A DNA stretch of 64,000 nucleotides from Ochrobactrum sp. Marseille-Q0166 (GTDB lineage Bacteria; Pseudomonadota; Alphaproteobacteria; Rhizobiales; Rhizobiaceae): the NCBI RefSeq assembly GCF_014397025.1, contig NZ_JACJUO010000003.1:462501-526500 (forward strand), written 5' to 3'. Shown here in pieces: positions 44,614-53,224 of the stretch. Made by a program: the position numbers and the translations under genes. The first letter of the stretch is position 1. The number at the start of each line of letters is the position of its first letter. The notes under the pieces were generated by a model. The model saw only the letters and a program-made list of their open reading frames with translations. It made no database searches and was not told the DNA's origin.

Positions 44614-45222
44614 ATGGCGCGCGCGCGCATACCCGAGCAACATGAGGGCAAAAGGAAGGAGATTCTGGAAGCTGCCCATCGCTGCTTCCTGAAGCACGGG
44701 CTGCAGGGGGCCTCAATCTCAATGATCTGCAAGGAAGCAGGCATGAGCGCGGGGCATCTCTATCACTACTTTCCGAGCAAGGATGCCATCATTGAACAGA
44801 TGGCCAATGAGTACCTCTCAACCCTTCATACTTATTTCGAACGCCGACAGGATAGCAAAGACGTTGCGGCTATACTGCTGTCCGAAATCTGGAGCATGAC
44901 AAGCTGGGACGACACGGCGCATTGCCGTATTCTGTTTGAACTTCTGGCTGAGGCCGGGCGTAATGATCGGGTGCGCGATATCCTTGCAGATAATACCAAA
45001 TCCGTACGGCAGTTGCTGGCGCAGACACTGAAATCTGGTCAGGAGGGTGGAAAGGTCGATCCAGATCTCAATCCCGATGATACCGCGGCCATGTTGATCG
45101 CTATAGTGGATGCTGCCCCGATGCTGCCCTTGATGGTTCCCGGCATTAGTTTCGAGGAGAGCAGAAAACTCATCACTACGATGGTCAGGAGATTTCTCAG
45201 TCCCGATGTCTCGGAAACGTAA
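44614..45222 (+). CDS. TetR/AcrR family regulator
   Basis: A 202-aa regulator: KRKEILEAAHRCFLKHGLQGASISMICKEAGMSAGHLYHYFPSKDAIIEQM is the full TetR DNA-binding domain. The C-terminal domain contains LNPDDTAAMLIAIVDAAPML. AAGGAGG precedes the ATG. Divergent from the DoxX-MFS operon, with two matching palindromes between, so it is the likely repressor of that efflux operon. Confidence 0.92.
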   Translation: MARARIPEQHEGKRKEILEAAHRCFLKHGLQGASISMICKEAGMSAGHLYHYFPSKDAIIEQMANEYLSTLHTYFERRQDSKDVAAILLSEIWSMTSWDDTAHCRILFELLAEAGRNDRVRDILADNTKSVRQLLAQTLKSGQEGGKVDPDLNPDDTAAMLIAIVDAAPMLPLMVPGISFEESRKLITTMVRRFLSPDVSET

Positions 45223-45240
45223 ATTCAGGCAAGAGACGAC

Positions 45241-45645
45241 ATGAAATCTTTCTTTCTAACTCTTGTCGAGACTGTCGTTGATGGCTTTGCTGGTGTGGGC
45301 CAAGCGGAAACGCGCCATGAAAAAAGGCTGCATCGGATGCTTGTTTTTGTTGTTATCTTTTTTCTGATCGGCCTGATTGTCGTCGATCATTTTTATGGCA
45401 CGGAGGATGCGGCTGGTCGATTCTGCGAGAAAAACCAGTCCACATATGAATCAGTCAGCGATTGCATGATCCGTCATGAAAAGATTGCAGGTGCTTTGAG
45501 AACGATCGGAGAACTGGATCAAAGCAGCGTCAAGGCATGTTCGCATGAGCATGGTGATGATCTTTATTCTGTTTGGAATTGCGCTTTACTTAAGGATGGA
45601 ACGAGAGTTTCCGAGCGGTACCGCATGCCTGGCGAGGGTGATTGA
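45241..45645 (+). CDS. Small membrane-anchored protein
   Basis: A 134-aa protein with one helix (MLVFVVIFFLIGLIVVDHF, about residues 33-51), a cytoplasmic N-terminus and a polar domain with cysteines (RFCEKN, VSDCMIRH, VKACSHEH, WNCALL). It begins 18 nt after the TetR gene on the same strand and may be co-transcribed. No family is recognised. Confidence 0.6.
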   Translation: MKSFFLTLVETVVDGFAGVGQAETRHEKRLHRMLVFVVIFFLIGLIVVDHFYGTEDAAGRFCEKNQSTYESVSDCMIRHEKIAGALRTIGELDQSSVKACSHEHGDDLYSVWNCALLKDGTRVSERYRMPGEGD

Positions 45646-45732
45646 TGCATCGCGATGATAAATCGCAGATGGTCTGCTCTAAGCACATTGCAAAATCCGG
45701 ATTTCACCGCTGTTACTGGGGCTGATTTAGAA

Positions 45733-46425
45733 ATGGCATCATTCGTTCTTATCCATGGAGCATGGCACGGCGGCTGGTGTTGGCAACGGCTTGTTGACAG
45801 GCTTCGATCGGAGGGGCACACCGCCGTTGCACCAACCTTGTCGGGACTTGCTGAGCGTGCCGATCTCCTGTCAGCGCAGATCGATCTGACGACTCACACA
45901 GAGGATATAGTTTCGCAAGTCCGCGCAAGCGGTTGTCGCGATGTTACTCTGGTGGCGCACAGCTATGGCGGTTTCCCAGCGGTGGCTGCCGTGGGGCGCC
46001 TTGGAGAACTGGTCTCACATCTCGTGCTTCTGGATGCTTTCTTGCCGGAGGACGGTGAAAAATTGCTGGATCACGCGCCGTCCCTGATCGACATCTATGC
46101 CGCCAAGGTTTCTGAAGACGGGAACTGGCATATTCCACCACTTCGCTCCGCCGAGTTCGGCGTGACGGAAGCTGATCAGGCATGGGTTGACGGGAAGCTG
46201 ACGCCACATCCGGTGGCAAGCTATTTCGAACCGGTGACGCTCAACCCGCTTATGGTCCCTCACAAAACATATATTCGCTGTCGTGAGGCAGACGGAACAT
46301 TTCTGGCTCGCTCAATATCACGGGCGATAAGCGGCGGTTGGCATTATGTTGAGATTGACGCTCCGCATGACGCCATGATCTCACATCCGGATATTGTTGC
46401 TTCGGTATTGATAGAAACGAGATGA
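45733..46425 (+). CDS. Alpha/beta hydrolase (esterase/hydroxynitrile lyase-like)
   Basis: A 230-aa hydrolase, starting at the ATG of MASFVLIHGAWHGGWCWQRL, the oxyanion region typical of the methyl-esterase/hydroxynitrile-lyase branch. Nucleophile Ser 77 is in VAHSYGG, the acid is probably in VLLDAFLPED and the histidine in IDAPHDAMISHP. An in-frame upstream start would add 26 residues. It is convergent with the LysR gene. Substrate unknown. Confidence 0.88.
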   Translation: MASFVLIHGAWHGGWCWQRLVDRLRSEGHTAVAPTLSGLAERADLLSAQIDLTTHTEDIVSQVRASGCRDVTLVAHSYGGFPAVAAVGRLGELVSHLVLLDAFLPEDGEKLLDHAPSLIDIYAAKVSEDGNWHIPPLRSAEFGVTEADQAWVDGKLTPHPVASYFEPVTLNPLMVPHKTYIRCREADGTFLARSISRAISGGWHYVEIDAPHDAMISHPDIVASVLIETR

Positions 46426-46470
46426 TCGGAAGTCCAGGACATTTCCACGAGGCTCAGATGTGGCGGTATA

Positions 46471-47328
46471 TTAGCCGCTTCGTGATGTTGTGCGAATAGC
46501 GGCGCCAAGGGTACGTAGAGCGGTCCGGGCTGTGTCGTCGGCGAGATTCGAATAGAGAATAACATCCCTCGTGGGGAGTTCAGGCAGTCCGAGCGGCAGC
46601 GTGAGGTCGAGAGTTCCTAATGGCGCGACGCGCCGTACCATGGCTGCGACTGCAACCCCTGCCGCGACCGCAGCGCCGATCGTTGCAACGCCTCCTCCAA
46701 CAAAAACTGTTTGCCAGGGAATACGGCTTTGTTCGAGTGCAGCAATTGCCATGGCCCTTACGCTGCAAGGTTCCGGCTGGGTTGCAAGTCGCAGGGGCTC
46801 CTTGGGTCCCGTCTTGTATTCCGGGGATGCCATCCAGCCAAATTCTTCGGAATGAATTATCTCGCCACCGCGGCGGCCATTGCCATGCTGAAGGATGATT
46901 GCTGCATCGAGCGCACCGTTATCGAACTCCTCAAGGGTTTTGCGTGAGGATGACAAGTGCAACTCCAGGATAATTCCGGGTTGCGCGGTACTGAGGCGTT
47001 TCAATAAAAGCGGTAAGTCACTTCCAACAAGATGATGGCTTATCCCAACGACGAGGCGGCGGCTAGCGCTGCCAAAGCAACTCACCGCCTCCTCATGCTT
47101 GCAAAGAAGCGCGCGGGCATGTGGAAGAAAAGCCTCTCCGTCCATCGATAGTGCGACACGACGAGGTGTACGGTCAAGCAATCTGCGACCTAGAGTGTCT
47201 TCGATCCGCCTGATTTTCAGGCTGACTGCCGCTTGCGTGGTATCGAGCGCTTCCGCAGCTCGTGTAAAGCTCTTCATTTCTGCTGCGAGCACAAAGGCTT
47301 GTAGAGCATCTATATCCAGCGATTTCAT
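46471..47328 (-). CDS. LysR family transcriptional regulator
   Basis: A 285-aa LysR regulator: MKSLDIDALQAFVLAAEMKSFTRAAEALDTTQAAVSLKIRRIEDTLGRRLLDR is the helix-turn-helix domain, and the periplasmic-binding-like effector domain starts near residue 90 (RLVVGISHHLVG). Its closest divergent neighbour is a 48-aa membrane ORF at 47444-47590. Confidence 0.92.
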   Translation of the reverse strand: MKSLDIDALQAFVLAAEMKSFTRAAEALDTTQAAVSLKIRRIEDTLGRRLLDRTPRRVALSMDGEAFLPHARALLCKHEEAVSCFGSASRRLVVGISHHLVGSDLPLLLKRLSTAQPGIILELHLSSSRKTLEEFDNGALDAAIILQHGNGRRGGEIIHSEEFGWMASPEYKTGPKEPLRLATQPEPCSVRAMAIAALEQSRIPWQTVFVGGGVATIGAAVAAGVAVAAMVRRVAPLGTLDLTLPLGLPELPTRDVILYSNLADDTARTALRTLGAAIRTTSRSG

Positions 47329-47443
47329 GTCGAAAGATAACGTTTTCTTATCATTGAAACAATAGTGTCCGTCTTTCTCATATCATGGACCGGCGTTTAT
47401 TCTCACGTTCGTAGAACTGTCTACGAAATCGGAGTGACACTGG

Positions 47444-47590
47444 ATGAAAAAACTGTTCGATCCCCTTGCTGACAAGCTCACCCCCTTGGGCGCGCTTATT
47501 GCACATTTTACAGGGATTCTCATCACTTCGACGTTTGTTCTTTTGCTTTCTTTTATGCTGGCTCGGTTGTTGGTGGCTTTAATGAAGTAA
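47444..47590 (+). CDS. 48-aa membrane peptide
   Basis: A short plus-strand gene encoding MKKLFDPLADKLTPLGALI, then a hydrophobic helix (ITSTFVLLLSFMLARLLVALMK) to the stop. GGAG lies nine bases before the ATG. It fills the gap between the divergent LysR gene and the LysE-type gene and is well formed for a small membrane protein. It was not matched to any family. Confidence 0.5.
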   Translation: MKKLFDPLADKLTPLGALIAHFTGILITSTFVLLLSFMLARLLVALMK

Positions 47591-47615
47591 AACGGCTTCA
47601 ATGCGATCTGAAATA

Positions 47616-48254
47616 TCAGGACCTGACCACAATCGGATAAAGAGACGCTACCAAAAGCGTGGCCATCGAGATGTTGAAGAGCTTCAGCTGGGCGGGTTTG
47701 GTCAGGAAAGATCGAAGACCGACTCCGAAGCTCGCCCATATTCCAACGCATGGGGCATTGAGCAAAGCCATAAGTGTTGCCATAGCCAGAACCGATACCA
47801 CAGAAGGGTGTGGCGGCAGATAGGCGGCAACGGCGCCGAGAGCCATCACCCAAGCCTTCGGGTTAACCCATTGGAAGGCTGCGGCTCCCAGAAAGCCCAA
47901 CGGTTTGCCCGCTTTGCTGTCGGAATTATCCGGCGTGCCTGATCGGGCTATCTTGTAAGCCAGATAGACCAGATATGCTGCACCAACCCAGCGTAACAAA
48001 GCGTTCAGCATGGGATAGAGATCGAAGACTGCGCCCAAACCCATTCCCACGACCATAACCATCGCAGCGAATCCCAGGCTGATTCCCAGGACGTGTGGCA
48101 CTGTTCGCCGGATCCCGAAATTCACACCGGAAGCCAGCACCATCATATTGTTCGGTCCCGGTGTGATCGATGTGACGATAGTATAAATGCTCAGCGCAAC
48201 AACAGTCTGTATCAGCCCAAGGTCGGAATTGATCGCGTCCGGGAAATTATACAT
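47616..48254 (-). CDS. LysE/RhtB family amino-acid exporter
   Basis: A 212-aa translocator starting MYNFPDAINSDLGLIQTVVALSIYTIVTSITPGPNNMMVLASGVNFG; the SITPGPNNMM motif and the later GFLGAAAFQWVNPKAWVMALGA are LysE-family signatures. Six helices are predicted. It exports amino acids or small metabolites. Divergent from the MocR-type regulator across 93 bp with an inverted repeat, so it is probably under its control. Confidence 0.9.
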   Translation of the reverse strand: MYNFPDAINSDLGLIQTVVALSIYTIVTSITPGPNNMMVLASGVNFGIRRTVPHVLGISLGFAAMVMVVGMGLGAVFDLYPMLNALLRWVGAAYLVYLAYKIARSGTPDNSDSKAGKPLGFLGAAAFQWVNPKAWVMALGAVAAYLPPHPSVVSVLAMATLMALLNAPCVGIWASFGVGLRSFLTKPAQLKLFNISMATLLVASLYPIVVRS

Positions 48255-48288
48255 TTGCCGTATCCTTCTTCTGACGCGATATATAGAA

Positions 48289-48325
48289 CGTGACACACTT
48301 TCAAAAATAGCATTAAAGTGTCACG
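48289..48325. promoter_or_regulatory. Inverted repeat between LysE and MocR genes
   Basis: CGTGACAC (48289-48296) and GTGTCACG (48318-48325) are perfect complements separated by 21 bases, with extended ACTTT/AAAGT similarity. Position in the divergent gap and the spacing fit a MocR/GntR operator. Confidence 0.6.
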
Positions 48326-48347
48326 ATACACTATTGAGGTGGTACGG

Positions 48348-49736
48348 ATGCGTAAACGGTCCCCCTGGCAGCCACGATTGGCCGACGGTACGGCGAATGC
48401 CGCTGAGCGTTTGATGCAGGCAATGAGCGAAGATATTTTTGAGGGACGCTTGACGAGCGGCGACCGGCTGCCTGCTCATCGGGATCTGGCTTGGAAACTG
48501 GGTATCGGCGTCGGTACGGTCACGAAAGCTTATGCCATGCTGGGGAGGCAGGGGCTCACGCGTAGCGTCAAGGGGCGCGGCACCTTTGTCGCGACCAGAG
48601 CGGCGCGTTCCGGCCCTCGCATCGATCTATCGATCAATACGCCGCCCGCAATGATCGGAGAGCGGCTCCTGGCACGCACGCTCACGACGATCGCTCACAA
48701 GATCGATACCGCTCACCTCAACCTCTACGCACCGCTGGCGGGTCACGAGGAACATCGACGGTTGCTGGCCCGTTGGCTAGAGACTTTTTCACTTGCCGTC
48801 GATCCGAGACAGGTCATCCCGACAGCCGGTGCACAACAGGCAATTTCGTTGGCGTTCGATTTCGCATGCGGGCTCGATGGTGTCATTCTCACCGAACGGC
48901 TGACCTATCCCGGAGCCATTGCGCTGGCCCGCCATAGAGGCTATCGGTTGCGTGGAATAGAACTTGACGAAGAAGGCATGATGCCGGACGCGTTGGCCGC
49001 GACCCTGGACGAAGAGGCGTCTGTTCCCTACCGGGCCGTCTATGTCACGCCGACCCTGCACAATCCAACCACCGCCACAATGGGTGGCGCCCGCCGGCAG
49101 GCCATCGTCGAAATCTGCCGGCGGCGGAACACCGTCATTATCGAGGACGGTGTATACGCAACGGACTTCGACTCCGGATTGCTTCCTCTTGCCGCTCTTT
49201 CGCCGGAACACGTTGTTCACGTCGCCAGCCTTTCCAAGACGCTCGGTCCGGGATTGCGGATCGGCGCACTAACTTTGCCGCCTGGAATGGAAGAAAGGGC
49301 AGAGGCTTTCTTGAGGGCGCTGCCAATAGGGCCGTCGCCGCTATCCATGTCGGTGATGGAGGACTGGCTTGTGAACGGTGTTGTCGCATCGGTCAGACAG
49401 GCGATCGGCATCGAGACCCGCCGTCGCACAGCGCTCGCCGCGTCGCTGCTTGGACAGGAGACTTGCCACGTTCACCCTGCGGCGCTTCACGCCTGGCTGC
49501 CGATGTCTCGCAGCAAGGCGGAGCAGTTTGCGCTAACAGCCTCGGCCCTCGGCGTGATGGTGACTGCGCCGGACAGCGTCGTCGTCGATCCTGATGATCA
49601 AGCGACCGGGATTCGCTTATGCTTGGGCGGCCCTTCACCGGACGATCTGAAAAGGGCGCTTGTCGTGCTCGCCGATCTGATCGTCTCGTCGGAATCCATA
49701 TCGTCTCTCTCCGCAGTTCGGACGCCGCAGCGCTGA
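48348..49736 (+). CDS. MocR-type regulator (GntR winged helix fused to aminotransferase)
   Basis: A 462-aa PLP-dependent regulator. The GntR winged helix is at about residues 18-82 (DRLPAHRDLAWKLGIGVGTVTKAYAML, SVKGRGTFVA). A class I aminotransferase fold follows, with IPTAGAQQAI, YVTPTLHNPTTATM, IIEDGVYATDF and SLSKTLGPGLRIG, the PLP lysine being Lys 297. MocR proteins sense PLP or amino acids. GAGGTGG precedes the ATG. It probably controls the divergent LysE-type exporter, a frequent pairing. Confidence 0.93.
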   Translation: MRKRSPWQPRLADGTANAAERLMQAMSEDIFEGRLTSGDRLPAHRDLAWKLGIGVGTVTKAYAMLGRQGLTRSVKGRGTFVATRAARSGPRIDLSINTPPAMIGERLLARTLTTIAHKIDTAHLNLYAPLAGHEEHRRLLARWLETFSLAVDPRQVIPTAGAQQAISLAFDFACGLDGVILTERLTYPGAIALARHRGYRLRGIELDEEGMMPDALAATLDEEASVPYRAVYVTPTLHNPTTATMGGARRQAIVEICRRRNTVIIEDGVYATDFDSGLLPLAALSPEHVVHVASLSKTLGPGLRIGALTLPPGMEERAEAFLRALPIGPSPLSMSVMEDWLVNGVVASVRQAIGIETRRRTALAASLLGQETCHVHPAALHAWLPMSRSKAEQFALTASALGVMVTAPDSVVVDPDDQATGIRLCLGGPSPDDLKRALVVLADLIVSSESISSLSAVRTPQR

Positions 49737-49798
49737 CGGAAGCGCTGCATCTTCTAAACCAGGTGTCCACAAATATTGATGCTGGTGACGTAGGGATT

Positions 49799-50425
49799 TC
49801 AGGTCACCGGCGTGGTTGTGACAGACGGCTTCTCCCGGTATTGCAGAATGCGGTCGATTAGTCCCCATTCAAGTGCTTCTTCTGCCGTCATGAAACGATC
49901 GCGGTCCATGGCGCGTTCGAACTCTTCGTAGCTGCGTCCGCTATGTTCGGCATATAACCGGGTCATGCGTTGTTTGATTTTCAGGATTTCCTCGGCGTGG
50001 ATGAGCATGTCCGATGCCTGCCCCTGAAAGCCGCCAGAGGGCTGATGGACGAGTATGCTGGCATTGGGCAACGCAGCGCGGTGTCCCGGTTCGCCCGCCA
50101 TCAGCAGGAACGATCCCATGGAGCGCGCCGTTCCCATGCACAGCGTATGCACAGGCGCGCGGATGTAGCGCATGGTGTCATACATGGCGAGGCCGGAGGT
50201 CACTACTCCGCCTGGCGAGTTGATGTAAAGATTGATCGGCTTGTTAGGGTTTTCCGCTTCAAGGAACAGCAATTGGGCACAGACCAGAGCTGAAACGGCA
50301 TCGTTTACCTCGCCGTTGAGGAAAATGATCCGCTCTCGGAGAAGACGGGAGTAAATGTCGAAAGACCGCTCCCCTCTGCTGGATTGTTCTATGACCATAG
50401 GGACGAGTTGCATTGCTTCGCGCAT
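49799..50425 (-). CDS. clpP: ClpP-like serine protease subunit (paralogue)
   Basis: A 208-aa ClpP protein with the catalytic triad Ser 102 ([14 protein letters not shown]), His 127 ([13 protein letters not shown]) and Asp 176 ([12 protein letters not shown]). The oxyanion motif is [10 protein letters not shown]. It is a divergent paralogue, not the housekeeping type: GTARSMGS replaces the usual GQAASMGS. It is last in an ArsR-SRPBCC-ClpP run, 45 nt after the SRPBCC gene. No Clp ATPase gene is in the window, so it must use a chromosomal one or act alone. Confidence 0.9.
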   Translation of the reverse strand: MREAMQLVPMVIEQSSRGERSFDIYSRLLRERIIFLNGEVNDAVSALVCAQLLFLEAENPNKPINLYINSPGGVVTSGLAMYDTMRYIRAPVHTLCMGTARSMGSFLLMAGEPGHRAALPNASILVHQPSGGFQGQASDMLIHAEEILKIKQRMTRLYAEHSGRSYEEFERAMDRDRFMTAEEALEWGLIDRILQYREKPSVTTTPVT

Positions 50426-50470
50426 CGGCGAACTCCAATCTTCAAGAATTTGTGAGGAAACCTCGCCGTG

Positions 50471-50830
50471 TCAGGCGGCGAGCAAGAAGGGACCGCTGTT
50501 ATTGTTGGCAGCAGCCTTAGTCGTCTGGTCGAATTTCACATCCGTCCGTTCGTGGATGACCTGCAAGGTTGTTCCGCCGACCGCATTCGGAGCGATCCTG
50601 AACGTCACCGTGCTTTCAAAAAATGGCGGGGTGTTGTCGCGCATCCTGTAGCGGACTTCCTCACCGGGCGTAACGGAGGCCGCCTCGGGATCGGCCAGCG
50701 CCTCCTTCGGCAGCCATTGTTCCCGGAACTCCGGAATGCTGATCGCCCGCCAGACCTTTTGCGGCGGCTCGCTGAGTTCATACTCGAGTTCGATGCCGTT
50801 TCTCTGCTCTTCGGTCTTTGTTTCGTTCAT
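50471..50830 (-). CDS. SRPBCC / AHSA1-like protein
   Basis: A 119-aa START-fold protein: LEYELSEPPQKVWRAISIPEFREQWL, GEEVRYRMRD, STVTFRIAPNAVGGTTLQVIHE. It belongs to the Aha1/SRPBCC group that often accompanies an ArsR regulator. Its start overlaps the end of the ArsR gene (ATGA-type), so both are translated together. Ligand unknown. Confidence 0.88.
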   Translation of the reverse strand: MNETKTEEQRNGIELEYELSEPPQKVWRAISIPEFREQWLPKEALADPEAASVTPGEEVRYRMRDNTPPFFESTVTFRIAPNAVGGTTLQVIHERTDVKFDQTTKAAANNNSGPFLLAA

Positions 50831-51141
50831 TGGTCCATATCCTTCAGCAAGACCTTGAGAGCTTCAATGCGCTGAGGCCAGTAGGCGTGATATTTCGCCA
50901 GCCATTGCGCGATAAGAGCGAGCCCTTCCGGGTCGACCTCATAATTCACGAAACGCCCGTGACGCTGTTCCCGCACAAGCTTGGCGCCTCGCAGAACCGC
51001 CAGATGTTGAGACATCGCCGGCTGGCTGATCTCCATGCCCTCACGCAAGGCGCTGGCATTCATGCAGCCAGCCGCCAGCTTCTCGTAGATCGCGCGGCGG
51101 GTAGGGTCGGCCAAGGCTCGGAATATATCGTTCTCATTCAT
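50827..51141 (-). CDS. ArsR family regulator
   Basis: A 104-aa ArsR winged helix: IFRALADPTRRAIYEKLAAG, ISQPAMSQHLAVLRGAKLVREQRHGRFVNYEVDPEGL. There is no canonical ELCVCDL metal motif; the single cysteine (GCMNASALREG) makes metal sensing doubtful, as in the ArsR proteins paired with SRPBCC proteins. First gene of a three-gene operon; an inverted repeat overlaps its promoter. Confidence 0.92.
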   Translation of the reverse strand: MNENDIFRALADPTRRAIYEKLAAGCMNASALREGMEISQPAMSQHLAVLRGAKLVREQRHGRFVNYEVDPEGLALIAQWLAKYHAYWPQRIEALKVLLKDMDQ

Positions 51142-51148
51142 GCTGATA

Positions 51149-51166
51149 CATAAGCATGCACTTATG
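51149..51166. promoter_or_regulatory. ArsR-type operator
   Basis: CATAAG (51149-51154) and CTTATG (51161-51166) are perfect complements around CATGCA, eight bases upstream of the ArsR start. Length and AT-rich arms are typical of ArsR-family operators, implying autoregulation of the ArsR-SRPBCC-ClpP operon. Confidence 0.7.
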
Positions 51167-51424
51167 CGATTCGCAATACTATTCCCGGGCAGGGAGGGCT
51201 AGTTTTTTGATTCGGTGATTAGTCCGGTCTTCGCGCGTTTTGCGATAAGGCGAAAGGTTGGACCCGAAAATTCATCGTTCGCCTGGCGCCATCGCGAAAC
51301 TTGACTTTTACACCCTTCTTTGTAGTTTTCGGGTGCGACCGTTTCGGTAGTAGTGATCTTTCATTCTTCTAATCGGCCGAAACTTGGTATTTCGACGATT
51401 AAAAGGCGGCATAGTTCGGATTTC

Positions 51425-51949
51425 ATGACAACGTACACGACCGACAACCGCGACGATCTTATGTCGGTTTATCTCCGGCATTGGAAGGTATTGCGAGGTC
51501 TCCTCAAAAAGCGCTTCGGTTCGCATGAGCTTGCGGAAGACGCGTTGCAAGAGACCTGGCTTCGTCTCGCCGGCATGAAATCCGAGCCGCATGTCCAGGA
51601 CAGGCAGGCATTTATTCTTCGTGTTGCGGGTAATATCGCGATTGACCTTGTCCGCAGGGAAGGCCGTCATAGCTCACGTTGCGTCAGCGATGAGGCTTTG
51701 CTTAAGGCCATCGCGGATAATTATCCTTCGCCCGAGACTTTCGCGGTTGACCGGGATCAACTCCGCTTTCTGGCCGTCGCTTTGGCCCAGTTGACGACTA
51801 AAGCGCGGACCGTGCTTCTCTTAAGCCGCTGTGATGGACTGTCCCACCGCGAAATTGGTCGGCGCCTCAATATTTCGGAAAGCATGGTGGCAAGATATCT
51901 CGCGCAAGCTTTGCGGCATTGTCGAGATCATTTCCGTGCGTCCTCATGA
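51425..51949 (+). CDS. fecI: FecI-like ECF sigma factor
   Basis: A 174-aa ECF sigma factor starting MTTYTTDNRDDLMSVYLRHW. Region 2 is LRGLLKKRFGSHELAEDALQETWLRLAG and region 4 is LTTKARTVLLLSRCDGLSHREIGRRLNISESMVARYLAQAL. This is the iron-starvation FecI subgroup, which is held by a FecR anti-sigma factor and released by a loaded TonB-dependent receptor. FecR and receptor genes follow in order. Confidence 0.92.
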   Translation: MTTYTTDNRDDLMSVYLRHWKVLRGLLKKRFGSHELAEDALQETWLRLAGMKSEPHVQDRQAFILRVAGNIAIDLVRREGRHSSRCVSDEALLKAIADNYPSPETFAVDRDQLRFLAVALAQLTTKARTVLLLSRCDGLSHREIGRRLNISESMVARYLAQALRHCRDHFRASS

Positions 51950-52061
51950 TTTTTATCGCCATTTCGGTATATCATCGGCTTACTTGTATCGTCCTAGATA
52001 ACGAGAGCACATTTTTGCAGGCGGATATGCCGGCGCAGATTCTATAAGTGAAGACCCACCG

Positions 52062-53015
52062 ATGACTTCACACAGTAAACAGAAACAGGCGGATGTCGCC
52101 TTGAGCGATGAGGCGATTGATTGGCTCGTCATACTCAGTTCTGGTCGGGCCACACAAGAAGATCATGCAGCTTTCAATGAATGGCGCCAGACAAGTCCGG
52201 CGCATGAATTGGCCGCGCGCGAAGCAGAGACCATCTGGCATGGGCTGGGTATTGTTGGCGATGAAGCCCGTCACGAGGAAAAAAAGGCCAGGCAAGCCAG
52301 GATACCGCGCCGGGCCTTCCTTGGTGCCGCTGGGCTGGCCATGTTTGGTATCGTCGGGGAACGGCTGGGAATGTTCGCAACTGGCGGATTCGCTGACTAT
52401 TCCACAGGTGTTGGAGAACAGCGTACAATCGCGTTGTCCGATGGTTCATCGGTCCAGTTGAATGCAAATACAGCTCTTTCGGTTGACTTCACAGAACAAG
52501 CACGGACGCTGAGCCTCTATGAAGGACAGGCAACATTTACAGTTGCGCGTGATCATAATCGGCCTTTCATTGTCGAAGCCAGAGGTGGAAATACCCGAGC
52601 GGTTGGAACGGTTTTCGATATAGATATTCAGTCCGAAGCGGTCGTCGTAACTGTCGTGGAGGGAACCGTCGCGGTCAGGTCTGACGCCGATTCTGAAAAG
52701 AGTGTGACGGCGAGCGCAGACCATCGGGTTCGCTATTCGTCCGATTTTCTGACCGAGGCCGAAGCCGTCGATTCCGGCCTCCAAACAGCATGGCAACGCG
52801 GCAAGCTTATTTTTGACAGGAAGCCGTTGGGCGAAGTTGTCGCGGAAATAAGGCGCTACCGCGCCGGGCAAATAGTCGTTGTGAACGACCGGCTTCGCTC
52901 GCTCTCCGTTACCGGCGTGTTCGATCTGTCTGATCCCGATATGATCCTGCGCACCATCGAGGAAACCCTTCCGGTCCGTGTGACGCGGCTGCCGCTTGTC
53001 ACGATCCTGCGATGA
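52062..53015 (+). CDS. fecR: FecR-like anti-sigma regulator
   Basis: A 317-aa FecR protein. The cytoplasmic DUF4880 part (EAIDWLVILSSGRATQEDHAAFNEWRQTSPAHELAAREAE) is followed by an inner-membrane segment (RRAFLGAAGLAMFGIVGERLGMFA, about 84-107). The periplasmic FecR domain comprises STGVGEQRTIALSDGSSVQLNANTALSV, RPFIVEARGGNTRAVGTVFDI and a C-terminal DUF4974-like part (RRYRAGQIVVVNDRLRSLSVTGVFDL). It transmits the receptor signal to FecI. Separated from fecI by 112 bp. Confidence 0.92.
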   Translation: MTSHSKQKQADVALSDEAIDWLVILSSGRATQEDHAAFNEWRQTSPAHELAAREAETIWHGLGIVGDEARHEEKKARQARIPRRAFLGAAGLAMFGIVGERLGMFATGGFADYSTGVGEQRTIALSDGSSVQLNANTALSVDFTEQARTLSLYEGQATFTVARDHNRPFIVEARGGNTRAVGTVFDIDIQSEAVVVTVVEGTVAVRSDADSEKSVTASADHRVRYSSDFLTEAEAVDSGLQTAWQRGKLIFDRKPLGEVVAEIRRYRAGQIVVVNDRLRSLSVTGVFDLSDPDMILRTIEETLPVRVTRLPLVTILR

Positions 53016-53224
53016 GGTCCCCAACGTTCGAAAAACGCAGCAAGCGGTGGCGATAATTCGGACGAAAACGGTAACCTGAGCCGAGACGTCAACTTTTTTC
53101 TCGTTCCATAGTGCAAGATCGCTTTTTTCATTTCGTCCTTGAAATCAGAGGCTGTTGAGAACGCGACTTTTCGTGGTCGTCGGCATCCTGCAGAACGAAA
53201 AATGAGAAGGGCGGATAGCATCCG

